Translations under genes and position numbers: made by a program
NCBI RefSeq assembly: GCF_002150505.1
Contig: NZ_MSSV01000001.1
Coordinates: 186,001 to 250,000, forward strand
Length of the DNA stretch: 64,000 nucleotides
Origin: Algoriphagus ratkowskyi
GTDB lineage: Bacteria; Bacteroidota; Bacteroidia; Cytophagales; Cyclobacteriaceae
Direction of reading: 5' to 3'
Notes under the pieces: model-generated
Seen by the model: only the letters and a program-made list of their open reading frames with translations
Told to the model about the DNA's origin: nothing
The model's database searches: none
Shown here: positions 44,455 through 53,947 of the stretch, in pieces
How positions within the stretch are numbered: the stretch's first letter is position 1
How the letters are laid out: the number at the start of each line of letters is the position of its first letter

Positions 44455-44480
44455 AAAAGCAGGCTCTGGAGCCTGCTTTT
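44455..44480. terminator. terminator between tolC-like and ompA-like genes
   Basis: AAAAGCAGGCTC/GAGCCTGCTTTT, a 12-base inverted repeat with a 2-base centre, symmetrical enough to work in both directions. It sits 36 bases past the OmpA-like stop on the minus strand. Confidence 0.75.
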
Positions 44481-44516
44481 CGGTTGTGGTGGTTAAAGTG
44501 GTTGGTTGATATTTGC

Positions 44517-45365
44517 TTATAGCATTGCGAAGAACATATCCAAATCAGGGATAAGTACTATTTTAGTTCTTCTGTTGATCGCCATGTTTTCAGGAGAATC
44601 GTTGTCCACAAGAGGCATGTAGCTAGCTCTACCAGCAGCTATCATTTTCTCTGGCGCTACACCAAATTCTTCTTGAAGTCTTCTCACGATACTAGTCGCT
44701 CTTTTCACTGAAAGATCCCAATTATCCTGAATTACTCCTGTAGAGATAGTTCTAGGATCTGTGTGTCCTTCGATCATTACTTGTAAGCTTGGTTCAGCAT
44801 TGATCAATTTAGCTAATTTCTGAAGTAAAGGATCAGCTTTCGAATTCATTCTATAGCTACCTGTATTAAAAAGTAATTTATCTGAAACAGAAATCATTAC
44901 TACAGTCTTGTCTATACTAATTTGAATATCATCTTGTTGTCCATCTTCAGAAGTTGAAGTAATGTTTTTCTTAAGATTATACTCTACTGCTAAATTTACA
45001 GAATCTTCCAAGGTTTTAGCCTGACCTAGTTTGTCCTGATCAACAAAAGCTAAGGTTTGCTTCATTTTATCCTTAGAATTTTTGGACATCACAGTTGCAC
45101 CGTCTAAGCTAAGCATGCCATCATTCTGCATTGTCAATGCATCATTTGTATCACGAAGCGAATTTATTCTTGAATTATACTCAGCAACTCTATTCTCAAT
45201 GATCTGCATTTTCTCTTCAAGCTCAGCTTTCTCTTGCTCAGTAATTGCAAGTTGGGATTGAGTGCTATAAAGATTGCCTTCTAATTCGGTGTACTTCTTT
45301 TTGGATACACATGACACCATCACAGAGGCGCTCAAAAGTCCTATAACAATAAGTGATTTTTTCAT
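44517..45365 (-). CDS. OmpA-family peptidoglycan-binding lipoprotein
   Basis: Lipoprotein signal (IVIGLLSASVMVSC, Cys at about residue 19), then a coiled coil (about residues 25-90: YSTQSQLAITEQEKAELEEK and onwards). The C-terminal OmpA domain (about 145-270) includes KLLFNTGSYRMNSKADPLLQ, VMIEGHTDPR and the peptidoglycan contact segment NWDLSVKRATSIVRRLQ. It would link the outer membrane to the cell wall. Own transcription unit. Confidence 0.9.
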   Translation of the reverse strand: MKKSLIVIGLLSASVMVSCVSKKKYTELEGNLYSTQSQLAITEQEKAELEEKMQIIENRVAEYNSRINSLRDTNDALTMQNDGMLSLDGATVMSKNSKDKMKQTLAFVDQDKLGQAKTLEDSVNLAVEYNLKKNITSTSEDGQQDDIQISIDKTVVMISVSDKLLFNTGSYRMNSKADPLLQKLAKLINAEPSLQVMIEGHTDPRTISTGVIQDNWDLSVKRATSIVRRLQEEFGVAPEKMIAAGRASYMPLVDNDSPENMAINRRTKIVLIPDLDMFFAML

Positions 45366-45497
45366 AGTTGATTTCTTAGTATTTAGATCAACTATTTCAA
45401 AGCAATTGCCACATCTGAAAACTACGAATGAATTCTTTCCATAATAGTTAAAATGATTGTTTTAGGTTATTAGGGCCATTTTTTTAAAAAAAAAGAA

Positions 45498-45522
45498 GCC
45501 CTAAATTATTTCTAGGGCTCCT
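45498..45522 (-). terminator. hairpin after DUF4136 gene
   Basis: AGCCCTA and TAGGGCT with a 9-base loop, with an A-run on the + strand left flank giving a U-run leftwards. About 60 bases past the DUF4136 stop. Confidence 0.65.
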
Positions 45523-45582
45523 TTAAATAAATGGGGAGTGACTACACAGATTGTCTAGTTAGATACTCATTGTAGTTGAAAT

Positions 45583-46167
45583 TCATTCCAATTGTTTGAT
45601 TAAAACCTTAAATTCATTCATGACTCTATAAGCTGCACGTGTAATGTCAGATTGGAAATTTGGAGAATCTGTATCAAAATTAGCTGCAGTGTATCCTTGC
45701 CAAATTGTGTTTCCTTTTTTACCGTCGATCACGTAAATAACAAGCATGCCTTGGTTTTTTGTGTATCGTACTAGATTGTAAGTTTCATCTCGTTCTAATT
45801 CCTTATCAATCTCTTCATCTAGGGGTGTGGGCATTGTTCCGGTGCGACGTAACCAAAAATCAAATTCAGGCTGCACATATCCACGATATTTGATAGAATC
45901 CAAGAAGATTTTATAGCTAACCAATAAATCAGGTTTAGTATCTTCTTCTCTAAATCCCTGTGAACCGAGTCTTGCGCCAATTGTCGCATTCAGCACAGGC
46001 GTAATCATTGTGGTGTCTTTTACCGATGGCACTACAAATGCAAAGGTCTTATACTTCTTAAATGATGCTTGATAATTGTAATCATAATCTGTCACATAAT
46101 CTTTGGAGGAAAAGCAACCCCCACAGATGAAAAGAAGAAGTGCAAAAAGCAAGTATGTGTTTTTCAT
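45583..46167 (-). CDS. DUF4136 domain lipoprotein
   Basis: Lipoprotein signal MKNTYLLFALLLFICGGC, then a DUF4136 domain: DYDYNYQASFKKYKTFAFV at the start, DLLVSYKI in the middle, and TIWQGYTAANFD near the end. 194 residues, normal for the family. Located in the periplasm or on a membrane. The function of the family is not known. Confidence 0.85.
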   Translation of the reverse strand: MKNTYLLFALLLFICGGCFSSKDYVTDYDYNYQASFKKYKTFAFVVPSVKDTTMITPVLNATIGARLGSQGFREEDTKPDLLVSYKIFLDSIKYRGYVQPEFDFWLRRTGTMPTPLDEEIDKELERDETYNLVRYTKNQGMLVIYVIDGKKGNTIWQGYTAANFDTDSPNFQSDITRAAYRVMNEFKVLIKQLE

Positions 46168-46389
46168 GGGATAAGGAGATGAGTGGTTGAAAGATGTTTT
46201 ATTACTTACGAACTAAAGTGATTAAATGGATTTAACATAGATTAACATGCTGTAATCTGAAGTAAAATCTTGGAATTCAATAGAGTAGCCTATTAATTTA
46301 CTATTTAATCAGTATTAAATTGACTATTACTCTTTATTCTTTCTTTTTTTCAGCTGAAATGAGTATCAAACTAAATCATAGATTTGTTA

Positions 46390-46971
46390 ATGGATAGTTT
46401 TCACACATTAGTGACAAATGCTAGGGGATGTACTCTTTGCCAAAAGTTTCTGCCGCTAGGCCCTAGGCCGGTATTTTCCATCAATCCTAAAAGCAAAATA
46501 CTGATCATCGGACAGGCACCTGGAACCAAAGTACACGCTACCGGGATCCCCTGGAATGATGCAAGTGGAAATGAACTTCGAAGATGGCTGGATGTGGATA
46601 GAGATCAGTTTTATGATCCTTCGATCTTTGGGATTATGCCCATGGGTTTTTGCTATCCTGGAAGGGGAAAAGGAGGTGATCTTCCTCCAAGACCTGAATG
46701 CGCACCCACTTGGCATCAGGAAATGATGGATCATATGCCTGAGGTGAAATTGACTTTGCTTATTGGACAATATGCTTTGAAGTACTATCTGGGAATAACT
46801 CGAAGAAAAACTTTGACAGAAACGGTAAGAAATTACGAGGACTACCTACCGAAATTTTTGCCTTTGGTGCATCCTTCTCCTCGTAATCTGATGTGGAGGC
46901 GAAGAAATTCATGGTTTGAAGAGGAAATTGTACCAGTGCTTCGAGAGCGTGTTCATGAGTTGATTAGGTAG
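46390..46971 (+). CDS. uracil-DNA glycosylase family protein
   Basis: UDG-superfamily fold of 193 residues. CTLCQKFLPLGPRPVF at the N-terminus is followed by LIIGQAPGTKVHATGIPW (the GxxPG-type active-site motif, with WNDASG after it). LVHPSPRN is the C-terminal HPSP-type loop. CTLC and the later GFCYPGRG cysteines might suggest metal binding, but the four-Cys iron-sulfur pattern of UDG family 4 is not complete. The ATG at 46390 is preferred to TTG at 46384. Likely DNA repair; true substrate not established. Confidence 0.85.
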   Translation: MDSFHTLVTNARGCTLCQKFLPLGPRPVFSINPKSKILIIGQAPGTKVHATGIPWNDASGNELRRWLDVDRDQFYDPSIFGIMPMGFCYPGRGKGGDLPPRPECAPTWHQEMMDHMPEVKLTLLIGQYALKYYLGITRRKTLTETVRNYEDYLPKFLPLVHPSPRNLMWRRRNSWFEEEIVPVLRERVHELIR

Positions 46972-47123
46972 TTAGAGCCATATTTTATAACCAAATTTTG
47001 TTAAATCGTAACTTGTTGGAGATTGCTCCTTATATTATTGGTTAGATTTATTGCCTAAACACCAGCTACACTTTGTACTCAATATATTTCTCTGAAATAT
47101 TTTTCACTAGAAAGTCACTTTAA

Positions 47124-47711
47124 ATGGCTGATGAATCCTATATATTGATTCAGAGAATTAGTGATGGGGATCAGATTGCTTTCAAAGAGCTTTATGATGT
47201 GTTCAGCGCGCGAGTTTACAATACACTTTTGAGCTACACGCAAAATGAAGAAGATGCGGAAGAATTGCTGCAGGATGTATTTGTGAAGGTGTTTCATGAA
47301 GCAGTCAAGTTTAGAAATGACTCGTCGGTAAGCACATGGATTTATAGGATTGCGGTCAATCGAGCCTTAGATTTTAAGAGAAATCAGCAAGCCACAAAGC
47401 GAAAGGGTTTCTTTTTCTCCCTTTATAAAAAAGATTCTGGAGATATTCAATATGACCAGACAGATTTTGTGCATCCAGGTGTCCAAATGGAGAATAAAGA
47501 AGATGCAAAACAGCTTTTTAAAGTGATTGAGACTCTACCTGAAAATCAAAAAACTGCTTTTATCCTAACCCAGATTGAAGGCCTTAATCAGACTGACGCC
47601 GGAGAGATAATGCAGGTATCTCGGAAGGCTGTAGAGTCCCTCCTTAAACGCGCAAAAGAAAACCTCAAAAAAACTTTAATTCATTTGTATCCGGAGCGAG
47701 GGATCAATTAG
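47124..47711 (+). CDS. ECF RNA polymerase sigma factor
   Basis: A 195-residue sigma factor: region 2 ELYDVFSARVYNTLLSYTQN with EEDAEELLQDVFVKVF, then WIYRIAVNRALDFKR. Region 4 reads ETLPENQKTAFILTQIEGLN with the HTH DAGEIMQVSRKAVESLLKRA. It heads an operon of six + strand genes with short gaps or overlaps, ending in a SCO1-like gene, and probably regulates it. Confidence 0.94.
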   Translation: MADESYILIQRISDGDQIAFKELYDVFSARVYNTLLSYTQNEEDAEELLQDVFVKVFHEAVKFRNDSSVSTWIYRIAVNRALDFKRNQQATKRKGFFFSLYKKDSGDIQYDQTDFVHPGVQMENKEDAKQLFKVIETLPENQKTAFILTQIEGLNQTDAGEIMQVSRKAVESLLKRAKENLKKTLIHLYPERGIN

Positions 47712-47730
47712 AATATAACGTCATAAGATT

Positions 47731-48012
47731 ATGGAACATTGGACAGACAAAACATTGGAAAGTGTAAAAGGTATGCAAAGGGCATTGCCTCCAGAGGATG
47801 CGTTTGGGAAAATCCAAGCGCGTTTGGATAAGCCATCAGTTCAGCTTGAGTCTGTAGAGAAGCGGCCTATGATGGCTGCGGCGGCGGCTATAGCTTTGCT
47901 GATCAGTTGCAATCTCTATGTAGTGGCAGATTATTTCAGTACAAACGCACAAGCGCAGACCGAAACCCAATACGAAGGAATTATATCTGACTATAACCTC
48001 TATGCGGAATGA
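47731..48012 (+). CDS. small membrane protein, putative anti-sigma factor
   Basis: A 93-residue protein: ~45 cytoplasmic residues, one membrane helix (MMAAAAAIALLISCNLYVVA), and a ~30-residue periplasmic tail. It follows the sigma gene after 19 bases and overlaps the next gene by 4 bases. The topology and position suit an anti-sigma factor, but no ZAS motif is present, so the role is inferred. Confidence 0.75.
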   Translation: MEHWTDKTLESVKGMQRALPPEDAFGKIQARLDKPSVQLESVEKRPMMAAAAAIALLISCNLYVVADYFSTNAQAQTETQYEGIISDYNLYAE

Positions 48013-48491
48013 AAAGTAATTTGATGATTAAAATAGGTTTCGCTTCCCTGGTTCTTCTGAACCTTGTGTTGATCTTTTTACTCGTAGTCAAACCTGCAGG
48101 ACCAGGGATGAAGGGTAGAAATGTAACTATGGAGAAGATTATTTCCGATAAGCTAAATTTCGATGAAGCGCAGAGATTGCTATTCATAGCTTCTGCCAAA
48201 TCTCATAATGAGGAAATGATGAAATTGAATCATCAACAGATGAAAGCCATGAATGAGTACTTCTCTCTTTTGAAGTCGGAGCAAATCGATGAAGATCAAA
48301 AGGCAACAGCCTTTGAGAACTTAAAGGAAATAGAAGGAAAAAAGGTGAGTATTACCTTTAATCATTTTGAGGAATTAAAATCAATTTGTAAGGAAGATCA
48401 ACTTTCTGAATTTGAGGAAGTTGTGAATCAAGTGATTCCTATGCTGCTAGGCAGCGGAAAAAATATTCCACCTCCACCGAGGGATAAATAG
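48009..48491 (+). CDS. Spy/CpxP/CnrX-like periplasmic protein
   Basis: One N-terminal membrane anchor (IGFASLVLLNLVLIFLLVV) and a helical periplasmic domain with many Met, His and Glu residues (HNEEMMKLNHQQMKAMNEYF). This resembles the Spy/ZraP/CnrX heavy-metal-sensor fold. Followed by a Pro-rich tail. Located after sigma and putative anti-sigma genes, it could be the periplasmic metal sensor of this system (compare CnrX in the CnrYXH system; inference). Confidence 0.75.
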   Translation: MKSNLMIKIGFASLVLLNLVLIFLLVVKPAGPGMKGRNVTMEKIISDKLNFDEAQRLLFIASAKSHNEEMMKLNHQQMKAMNEYFSLLKSEQIDEDQKATAFENLKEIEGKKVSITFNHFEELKSICKEDQLSEFEEVVNQVIPMLLGSGKNIPPPPRDK

Positions 48492-48514
48492 AAAGATGGG
48501 GTCTAAAGTAGTAT

Positions 48515-49348
48515 ATGAAAAATACTATGAAAACGATCAGACTTAGCCTACTATTAACCTTAGGAGTTTTTACTTGGATAGCTTGCACCAATGGCGGTGA
48601 AGATGAAATTCCAGAGACAATAGTTACAGAATTGCCAGCAGCATTTGCAGACTTTGATGCTGGAAACACAAGTGTATATCTTGACGGACAGCAGATAGTC
48701 ATCGAGTCAAACGGGATGGCAAACCATCAATCTCCCTATTGGTCAAACACCCACGAGCGATCTATCTCAGGTCCAAACGGCGGTGGAACTATGGTGACCG
48801 CTGCAGCTGCAGTTGATCATCCTCTGTTCGTAGAACCAACTATTACAGATTATAATCTAATGGCACCAGGAAATATCGATGATTTCAATGGTTCCTACAC
48901 TCTCAGAATCCCCGCTTCTCCACAAAAAGCTTCTTCCACTACTTCTACAGGACTAGGCCCTATAGGTATAGCTGTGAGTGGTGGAATGATCTATAATGAT
49001 GAGGAAGGCCCTAATGTTCCTCTTGATGGTGCTGTGTCTTCTTTAGATTTCAACGGTGCACATACAGGCCCACAAAGTTATCATTACCACTTGGAACCGA
49101 TTTCGTTTTCAAACGATGATGACAATTTGATTGGAGTGATTTCCGATGGGTTTTTATTGTACGGTAGAAAATGTGCTTCCTCGGGGACTTACCCTACAGA
49201 TCTAGATGCATCTGGAGGACATACTGCTATTACCAAGCATTCAACCACGGAACTTTATCACTACCACACACAAAATGAACTGTACCTGAACAAGTACTAT
49301 ATTTTGTTCCCGGGAAATTATCAAGGAAGCTCCAATGCCATTTATTAA
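48515..49348 (+). CDS. YHYH domain lipoprotein
   Basis: Lipoprotein signal (LSLLLTLGVFTWIAC, Cys at about residue 24) and a YHYH domain. SYHYHLEPIS, ISDGFLLYGRKC and ELYHYHTQNELYLNKYY give the histidine-rich motifs that name the family. 277 residues. Metal binding, perhaps copper, is likely because YHYH genes often occur with SCO1-type genes as here. The 3' end overlaps the next gene by 14 bases. Confidence 0.88.
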   Translation: MKNTMKTIRLSLLLTLGVFTWIACTNGGEDEIPETIVTELPAAFADFDAGNTSVYLDGQQIVIESNGMANHQSPYWSNTHERSISGPNGGGTMVTAAAAVDHPLFVEPTITDYNLMAPGNIDDFNGSYTLRIPASPQKASSTTSTGLGPIGIAVSGGMIYNDEEGPNVPLDGAVSSLDFNGAHTGPQSYHYHLEPISFSNDDDNLIGVISDGFLLYGRKCASSGTYPTDLDASGGHTAITKHSTTELYHYHTQNELYLNKYYILFPGNYQGSSNAIY

Positions 49349-49943
49349 GCTGCTATTTATTACTCTGATCAACCTAGTGTTATCAGAGAGTGAAGTAGTA
49401 TTTAGACAATTGGATACTACTCATATTTCTAGCGTCTCCATTAGTGGTGAAGTGAATGAGCGTGAGCTCTCACTTCATCCTAATGAGGGTAAGGTTTATT
49501 ATCGTGACGAGCCATTCACAGGATTTAGCTTGAGTTTTTATGATAATGGCCAGCTGGCACAGAAGGCTGCTTATGTAGGAGGCAAGCGTCAGGGGACCGA
49601 ACAAAAATGGTTTGATAACGGGGTGCTAAGCTACGAAGCAAGTTACGAATCCAATAAGCTTCACGGGAATACTAAATCTTGGTGGGCTAATGGGAATCAA
49701 CGCTCTAAATCAAACTATGTGGATGGAAAAGTAGAAGGTGAGCAGTTGCAATGGTACACCAGTGGGAATCCTTTCAAAAGCATAAACATCATCAATGGGA
49801 AGGAAGAAGGGCTACAGCAAGCCTGGAGAGAAAATGGTAAGCTATATGCGAATTACGAAGCCAAAAATGGAAGAATCTTCGGATTGAAGCGAGCCAATTT
49901 GTGTTATGAACTTAGCGAAGAAGACATTCAATATGCGAACTAA
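49335..49943 (+). CDS. YwqK/MORN-repeat family exported protein
   Basis: Signal-like N-terminus (MPFIKLLFITLINLVLS) followed by at least five ~23-residue MORN-type repeats with the pattern WxxNGxLxxExxYxxxKxxG (FSLSFYDNGQLAQKAAYVGG, QKWFDNGVLSYEASYESNK, KSWWANGNQRSKSNYVDG and so on). 202 residues. NCBI names these YwqK-type antitoxins, but no toxin is near and the export signal argues for another role. Overlaps the genes on both sides. Confidence 0.82.
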   Translation: MPFIKLLFITLINLVLSESEVVFRQLDTTHISSVSISGEVNERELSLHPNEGKVYYRDEPFTGFSLSFYDNGQLAQKAAYVGGKRQGTEQKWFDNGVLSYEASYESNKLHGNTKSWWANGNQRSKSNYVDGKVEGEQLQWYTSGNPFKSINIINGKEEGLQQAWRENGKLYANYEAKNGRIFGLKRANLCYELSEEDIQYAN

Positions 49944-50619
49944 TATCCTTTCATTACTATTTGTATTTCTGCTTGTGGCCTGTCATTCTCCTCAGATTGA
50001 AACTAGCATTCTTGAGGAGGCTAGCATCGAGGGATCAACTACGCAGCAGGAAGAGCTTCCATATTATTCAGAAGCGACCTTTATGCCCCAGTGGTTTGAA
50101 ACGGACGACACGATACCTCAAGACTTTCATTCTATTCCGGACTTTACCCTTGTCAATCAAAATGGAAAAGAAGTCACACTTCAAACTTATCAGGGTAAGA
50201 TTCAAGTGGTGAGTTTTTTCTTCACAACCTGCCCAGGTATTTGTCCTAAGATGGCGAGCAATATGTATTTGATTCAAGAGGAATTTATTGAGGATGATCA
50301 GGTCAAGTTAATTTCTTTCTCTGTGACTCCAGACTATGACACAGTTTCCATCTTGCGTGAATATGCAGATAGAAAAGGAGCACTTGATGGGAAGTGGGAT
50401 CTGCTGACAGGTGATAGATCTCAGATCTATAATTTGGGGAGAAATGCCTATTTTATTGAGGAGGATTTGGGAATAGAAAAGTCAGTTGATGATTTTATCC
50501 ATACGGAGAATATTTTGCTTATCGATGGTGATCAGCATATTCGAGGGATTTACAATGGGTTAAATAAGGCATCTATCATGCAATTGATGGCTGATGTGAA
50601 GACATTAGAGGCAGTTTGA
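49933..50619 (+). CDS. SCO1/SenC family copper chaperone-like lipoprotein
   Basis: The ATG at 49933 gives a lipoprotein signal (ILSLLFVFLLVAC); the longer frame from 49906 starts inside the previous gene. It has a thioredoxin fold with the copper site FFFTTCPGICPKMASNM (CxxxC) and the later His in DDFIHTENILLID. SCO proteins deliver copper to cytochrome c oxidase CuA or act in thiol redox control. Last gene of the sigma-Spy-YHYH operon. Confidence 0.92.
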   Translation: MRTNILSLLFVFLLVACHSPQIETSILEEASIEGSTTQQEELPYYSEATFMPQWFETDDTIPQDFHSIPDFTLVNQNGKEVTLQTYQGKIQVVSFFFTTCPGICPKMASNMYLIQEEFIEDDQVKLISFSVTPDYDTVSILREYADRKGALDGKWDLLTGDRSQIYNLGRNAYFIEEDLGIEKSVDDFIHTENILLIDGDQHIRGIYNGLNKASIMQLMADVKTLEAV

Positions 50620-50735
50620 AGATTTAGTTAAAAATCCTTATATGGCTTGAGTTTCTTTAAGAATTTAGCTTTTTTAGGTATGATTTAAACTGTCATGCCT
50701 TTACGCTATTATTTTTCAATCCATAATTTTTATTT

Positions 50736-51890
50736 ATGAAACTCAATTCAGTTCAGCTAGCACTCAGCGCATTAGCTTTTAGTGTGTTTTCCTGTGGTGA
50801 GAAAGCAGAAAAAACTAATGAACCCAAAACCTTTTCTCTGGAAATCACTGACTCAGTACAGGTAGATTATCTCGGCGAGATGATGTTGCTTGATTATGAG
50901 CCTAAGGCAGATAAATATTTGCTTGCAACAGATTCCTATTATGAATATCTGGAAGTGGATGAAAAGGGAAAGATTATTAACCATCATAAATTCAGTGAGG
51001 ATGGAGTCGATCCAGTAGGGCAAGCATTAGGTCTAGGGTATTTCAATGGTGATGTGACTGTATTCAATCCGCCAAAGGGTTATTATAGATTTCAAGATTC
51101 CACCAAAGTTGGTGAATTTACAATCCCTTATCCGCATCAGGTTTTCATGATGTATCCAAAGTTGGGTGTGTTTGAATCTGGAAACAAAATTTATTATCCA
51201 AAGCCTTGGCCAGAATCACTTGCCGTAAATATGTTAGAAGGAGAGTTCTATCAGGCTATGTATAAACTTCCGATCATAGAAGCTCAGGATAAAACCACGG
51301 GAGATACGCTTGCTGCGTTAAGCTTACCTAGAAATTCAGATTTGCTTGGAGACCAGATACATGGATTCCCTATTCCTGTGTATACTCTGGATCAAGATAA
51401 GTTGATGCTAAGTATGTGGTTTGAGCCTCGATTCTATGTATATAATAAGGTCGGAGATCAATTTGTATATGAAAAGACAGTGGATGTGAATATTCCGGAT
51501 TGGGTTCCGTATACGCCAGTTCCGCTAGATAGGCCAGAGCAATTTTTTGCAGAAAATCAGAAAAAAACACCTGGGAATCTAACCAATATGCTGGTGTCTG
51601 GAGACTATTATATCGCAGTTTATAACAAAGGACTTTCAGAAGCAAAGATGACAGAACTTGGGCCACCAACTGATGGTGGGCTTGCTAAGCGCAGAAATAA
51701 CCCGAATTACGCAGCGATTTTCGATAAGGACTTCAATCAATTGGCTACAAATGTGCCATTTCCTTTGACTAGCAATTTCCCAATGGTAGTAAATAATGAG
51801 GGCGAACTAGTTGTCTCCAAAGTTGCTGGTTTGTCAGATACAGAAGACGATGGGATTGTACTTTACAAGCTTAAGCTGACGGAAAAATAG
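50736..51890 (+). CDS. beta-propeller-like lipoprotein (DUF4221-like)
   Basis: Lipoprotein signal (LALSALAFSVFSC, Cys at about residue 20), then ~360 residues of short repeated beta strands (YLLATDSYYEYLEVDEKGK, LGYFNGDVTVFNPPKGYYRF, FYVYNKVGDQFVYEKTVDV). This suggests a six- or seven-bladed propeller. The DUF4221 assignment is by general resemblance and is uncertain. Surface-exposed or periplasmic; function unknown. Confidence 0.7.
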   Translation: MKLNSVQLALSALAFSVFSCGEKAEKTNEPKTFSLEITDSVQVDYLGEMMLLDYEPKADKYLLATDSYYEYLEVDEKGKIINHHKFSEDGVDPVGQALGLGYFNGDVTVFNPPKGYYRFQDSTKVGEFTIPYPHQVFMMYPKLGVFESGNKIYYPKPWPESLAVNMLEGEFYQAMYKLPIIEAQDKTTGDTLAALSLPRNSDLLGDQIHGFPIPVYTLDQDKLMLSMWFEPRFYVYNKVGDQFVYEKTVDVNIPDWVPYTPVPLDRPEQFFAENQKKTPGNLTNMLVSGDYYIAVYNKGLSEAKMTELGPPTDGGLAKRRNNPNYAAIFDKDFNQLATNVPFPLTSNFPMVVNNEGELVVSKVAGLSDTEDDGIVLYKLKLTEK

Positions 51891-52216
51891 TCTATAACTT
51901 AAAGGGACATCGACTTTTAAAATCACTTTTATATAGCTTACAAAAACTGATTAAAATGAATTGTTGGATTTAAATTCATTTTATGTTTGTGTATATCCGC
52001 AATTCTACCAGTAAGCAGACTAAAGCAATACAAAATAAGCTCAACTCTAAATTTTAGGCCACTTCGGTCACCTGTCTTCGGTCTTCCAGCCGGATGAGCA
52101 AAGAATTAATGGCTGCTGGCAAGAATGCGGATAATCATATTATGTTTTTATATAAAAACCATAGATCTGAATTCATTTGAGGCTATTTTGAGAAGTTTTA
52201 AAATCAACCCTCGCAT
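51891..52216. other. 326-bp intergenic region
   Basis: No gene seen. It has an AT-rich start and a GC-richer fragment near 52060-52130 (GGTCACCTGTCTTCGGTCTTCC) that looks like a decayed repeat. The end should contain the promoter of the FAD-dependent oxidoreductase gene. Confidence 0.4.
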
Positions 52217-53860
52217 ATGAAATTTTTATCCCTACTATTTTTAGTCCTATTATCATTTTCCTGCCAACAAAAAGACGAAAATGTATTCACCGCTGACTTG
52301 ATCGTGTATGGTGGGACATCTGCTGGAGTCATGTCTGCAGTCCAGGCAAAAAAGATGGGTAAGTCAGTCATCATTGTCTCTCCAGACATACATTTAGGAG
52401 GACTTTCCGCAGGCGGTTTAGGCTTTACTGATACGGGTAATAAATCCGTGATTGGTGGATTGGCTCGCGATTTTTACCATAGAGTATATATGCACTATCA
52501 GCAAGACTCTGCATGGAAGTGGCAGAAAAAAGAAGAATATGGTAATAAGGGTCAGGGAACTCCAGCGATGGATGGAGAGAATAGGACTATGTGGATCTTT
52601 GAGCCTCACGTTGCTGAGCAGATATTTGAGGACTTGACCCAAGAAAATGACTTGGAAATCCATAGAGATGAATGGCTCGACAGAGAAGCTGGTGTGACGT
52701 TGGAGAATGGTAAAATCACTCAAATCAAAACGCTGTCTGGCAAAACCTATCGAGGAAAAGTATTTATAGATGCCACATACGAAGGAGATCTGATGGCGGC
52801 AGCTGGGGTAAGCTACCATGTGGGCAGAGAATCCAATGCGACGTATGACGAAACTTGGAATGGGGTGCAGGTGGGAGTCTATCAGCACAAGCATTATTTC
52901 AAGGAGAATATTAGCCCTTATGTGATTGCTGATGATCCATCGAGTGGATTGCTACCAGAGATTTCAGCTAGTCCATCGGGTGAAAATGGGTCAGGAGATA
53001 AAAGACTTCAGGCGTATAATTATAGAATGGCACTTAGTCGGCATCCTGAAAACCGTGTCCCTTTTCCTAAACCGGAGAATTACGATCCTGCTCGCTATGA
53101 ATTGCTTGCTCGTGTATACGCTGCAGGCTGGGGCGAGACGTTTGAGAAGTATGATCCCATACCGAACCTCAAGACAGATACTAATAATCATGAGCCATTT
53201 TCTACCGATTACATAGGAAAAAACTATGATTACCCAGAAGCGAGCTATGCTGACAGAAAGGTGATGTTGAAAGAGCATACAGACTATCAGCAGGGCTTAT
53301 TGTATTATATGTCTCATGACGAAAAGATTCCTGACTCAGTAAGATCAGAAATGGCACTTTGGGGATTGGCAAAGGATGAATTTGTAGATAATGGAAACTG
53401 GCCACATCAAATCTATGTGCGTGAAGCACGGCGTATGATCGGTGCATATGTAATGACAGAGCATGATGTTTTGGGTGCTAAGGCAGTCCCTCATCCTGTA
53501 GGAATGGGTTCTTATTCTTTAGATTCGCATAACGCACAGCGCTTTGTCACAGCAGATGGATTTGTGCAGAATGAAGGTGATATAGGAGTACATCCCGAAA
53601 ATCCCTATTCAATTTCCTACGGTACGCTTGTTCCAAAAAAGGAAGAATGCACTAATCTACTGGTTCCTGTTTGTGTATCAAGTTCGCACACTGCTTTCGG
53701 ATCAATCAGAATGGAGCCTGTGTTTATGATTCTCGGACAGTCAGCTGCGGCAGCCGCTTCTCTAGCAATTGATGGCAATGTGGCGGTGCAGGATGTGAAA
53801 TATGAAGAGTTGAAAGTTATATTAGATCAAGAAAATCAGGTGCTAACCCAGAAAAAATAG
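52217..53860 (+). CDS. FAD-dependent oxidoreductase, exported lipoprotein
   Basis: Lipoprotein signal (LLFLVLLSFSC, Cys at about residue 16) followed by an FAD-binding fold of the FAD_oxidored (PF12831) type. DLIVYGGTSAGVMSAVQAKK is the dinucleotide loop; SPDIHLGGLSAGGLGFTD and FIDATYEGDLMAAAGV follow. The C-terminal SSSHTAFGSIRMEPVFMILG and GQSAAAAASLAID close the FAD site. 547 residues. Family members are common beside carbohydrate-degradation genes; the substrate is unknown. It is followed by a sugar-isomerase-like gene on the other strand. Confidence 0.88.
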   Translation: MKFLSLLFLVLLSFSCQQKDENVFTADLIVYGGTSAGVMSAVQAKKMGKSVIIVSPDIHLGGLSAGGLGFTDTGNKSVIGGLARDFYHRVYMHYQQDSAWKWQKKEEYGNKGQGTPAMDGENRTMWIFEPHVAEQIFEDLTQENDLEIHRDEWLDREAGVTLENGKITQIKTLSGKTYRGKVFIDATYEGDLMAAAGVSYHVGRESNATYDETWNGVQVGVYQHKHYFKENISPYVIADDPSSGLLPEISASPSGENGSGDKRLQAYNYRMALSRHPENRVPFPKPENYDPARYELLARVYAAGWGETFEKYDPIPNLKTDTNNHEPFSTDYIGKNYDYPEASYADRKVMLKEHTDYQQGLLYYMSHDEKIPDSVRSEMALWGLAKDEFVDNGNWPHQIYVREARRMIGAYVMTEHDVLGAKAVPHPVGMGSYSLDSHNAQRFVTADGFVQNEGDIGVHPENPYSISYGTLVPKKEECTNLLVPVCVSSSHTAFGSIRMEPVFMILGQSAAAAASLAIDGNVAVQDVKYEELKVILDQENQVLTQKK

Positions 53861-53947
53861 AGTTTTTAGCCGTATAGAACATCTTGAAAATGCAATGTCA
53901 CGGGTTTGCTTAACTGATTATTGAATTTGAAAATTGATCATTGAGCT

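Noticed and set aside
49335..49943. Toxin-antitoxin module (YwqK named antitoxin)
   Set aside because: No toxin gene adjoins it, it has an export signal, and it is embedded in a sigma/SCO1 operon; the name reflects only MORN-like repeats.
52418..53447. Several long antisense frames inside the FAD-dependent oxidoreductase gene
   Set aside because: Shadows of a full-length conserved gene, with no start context and no recognisable domains.
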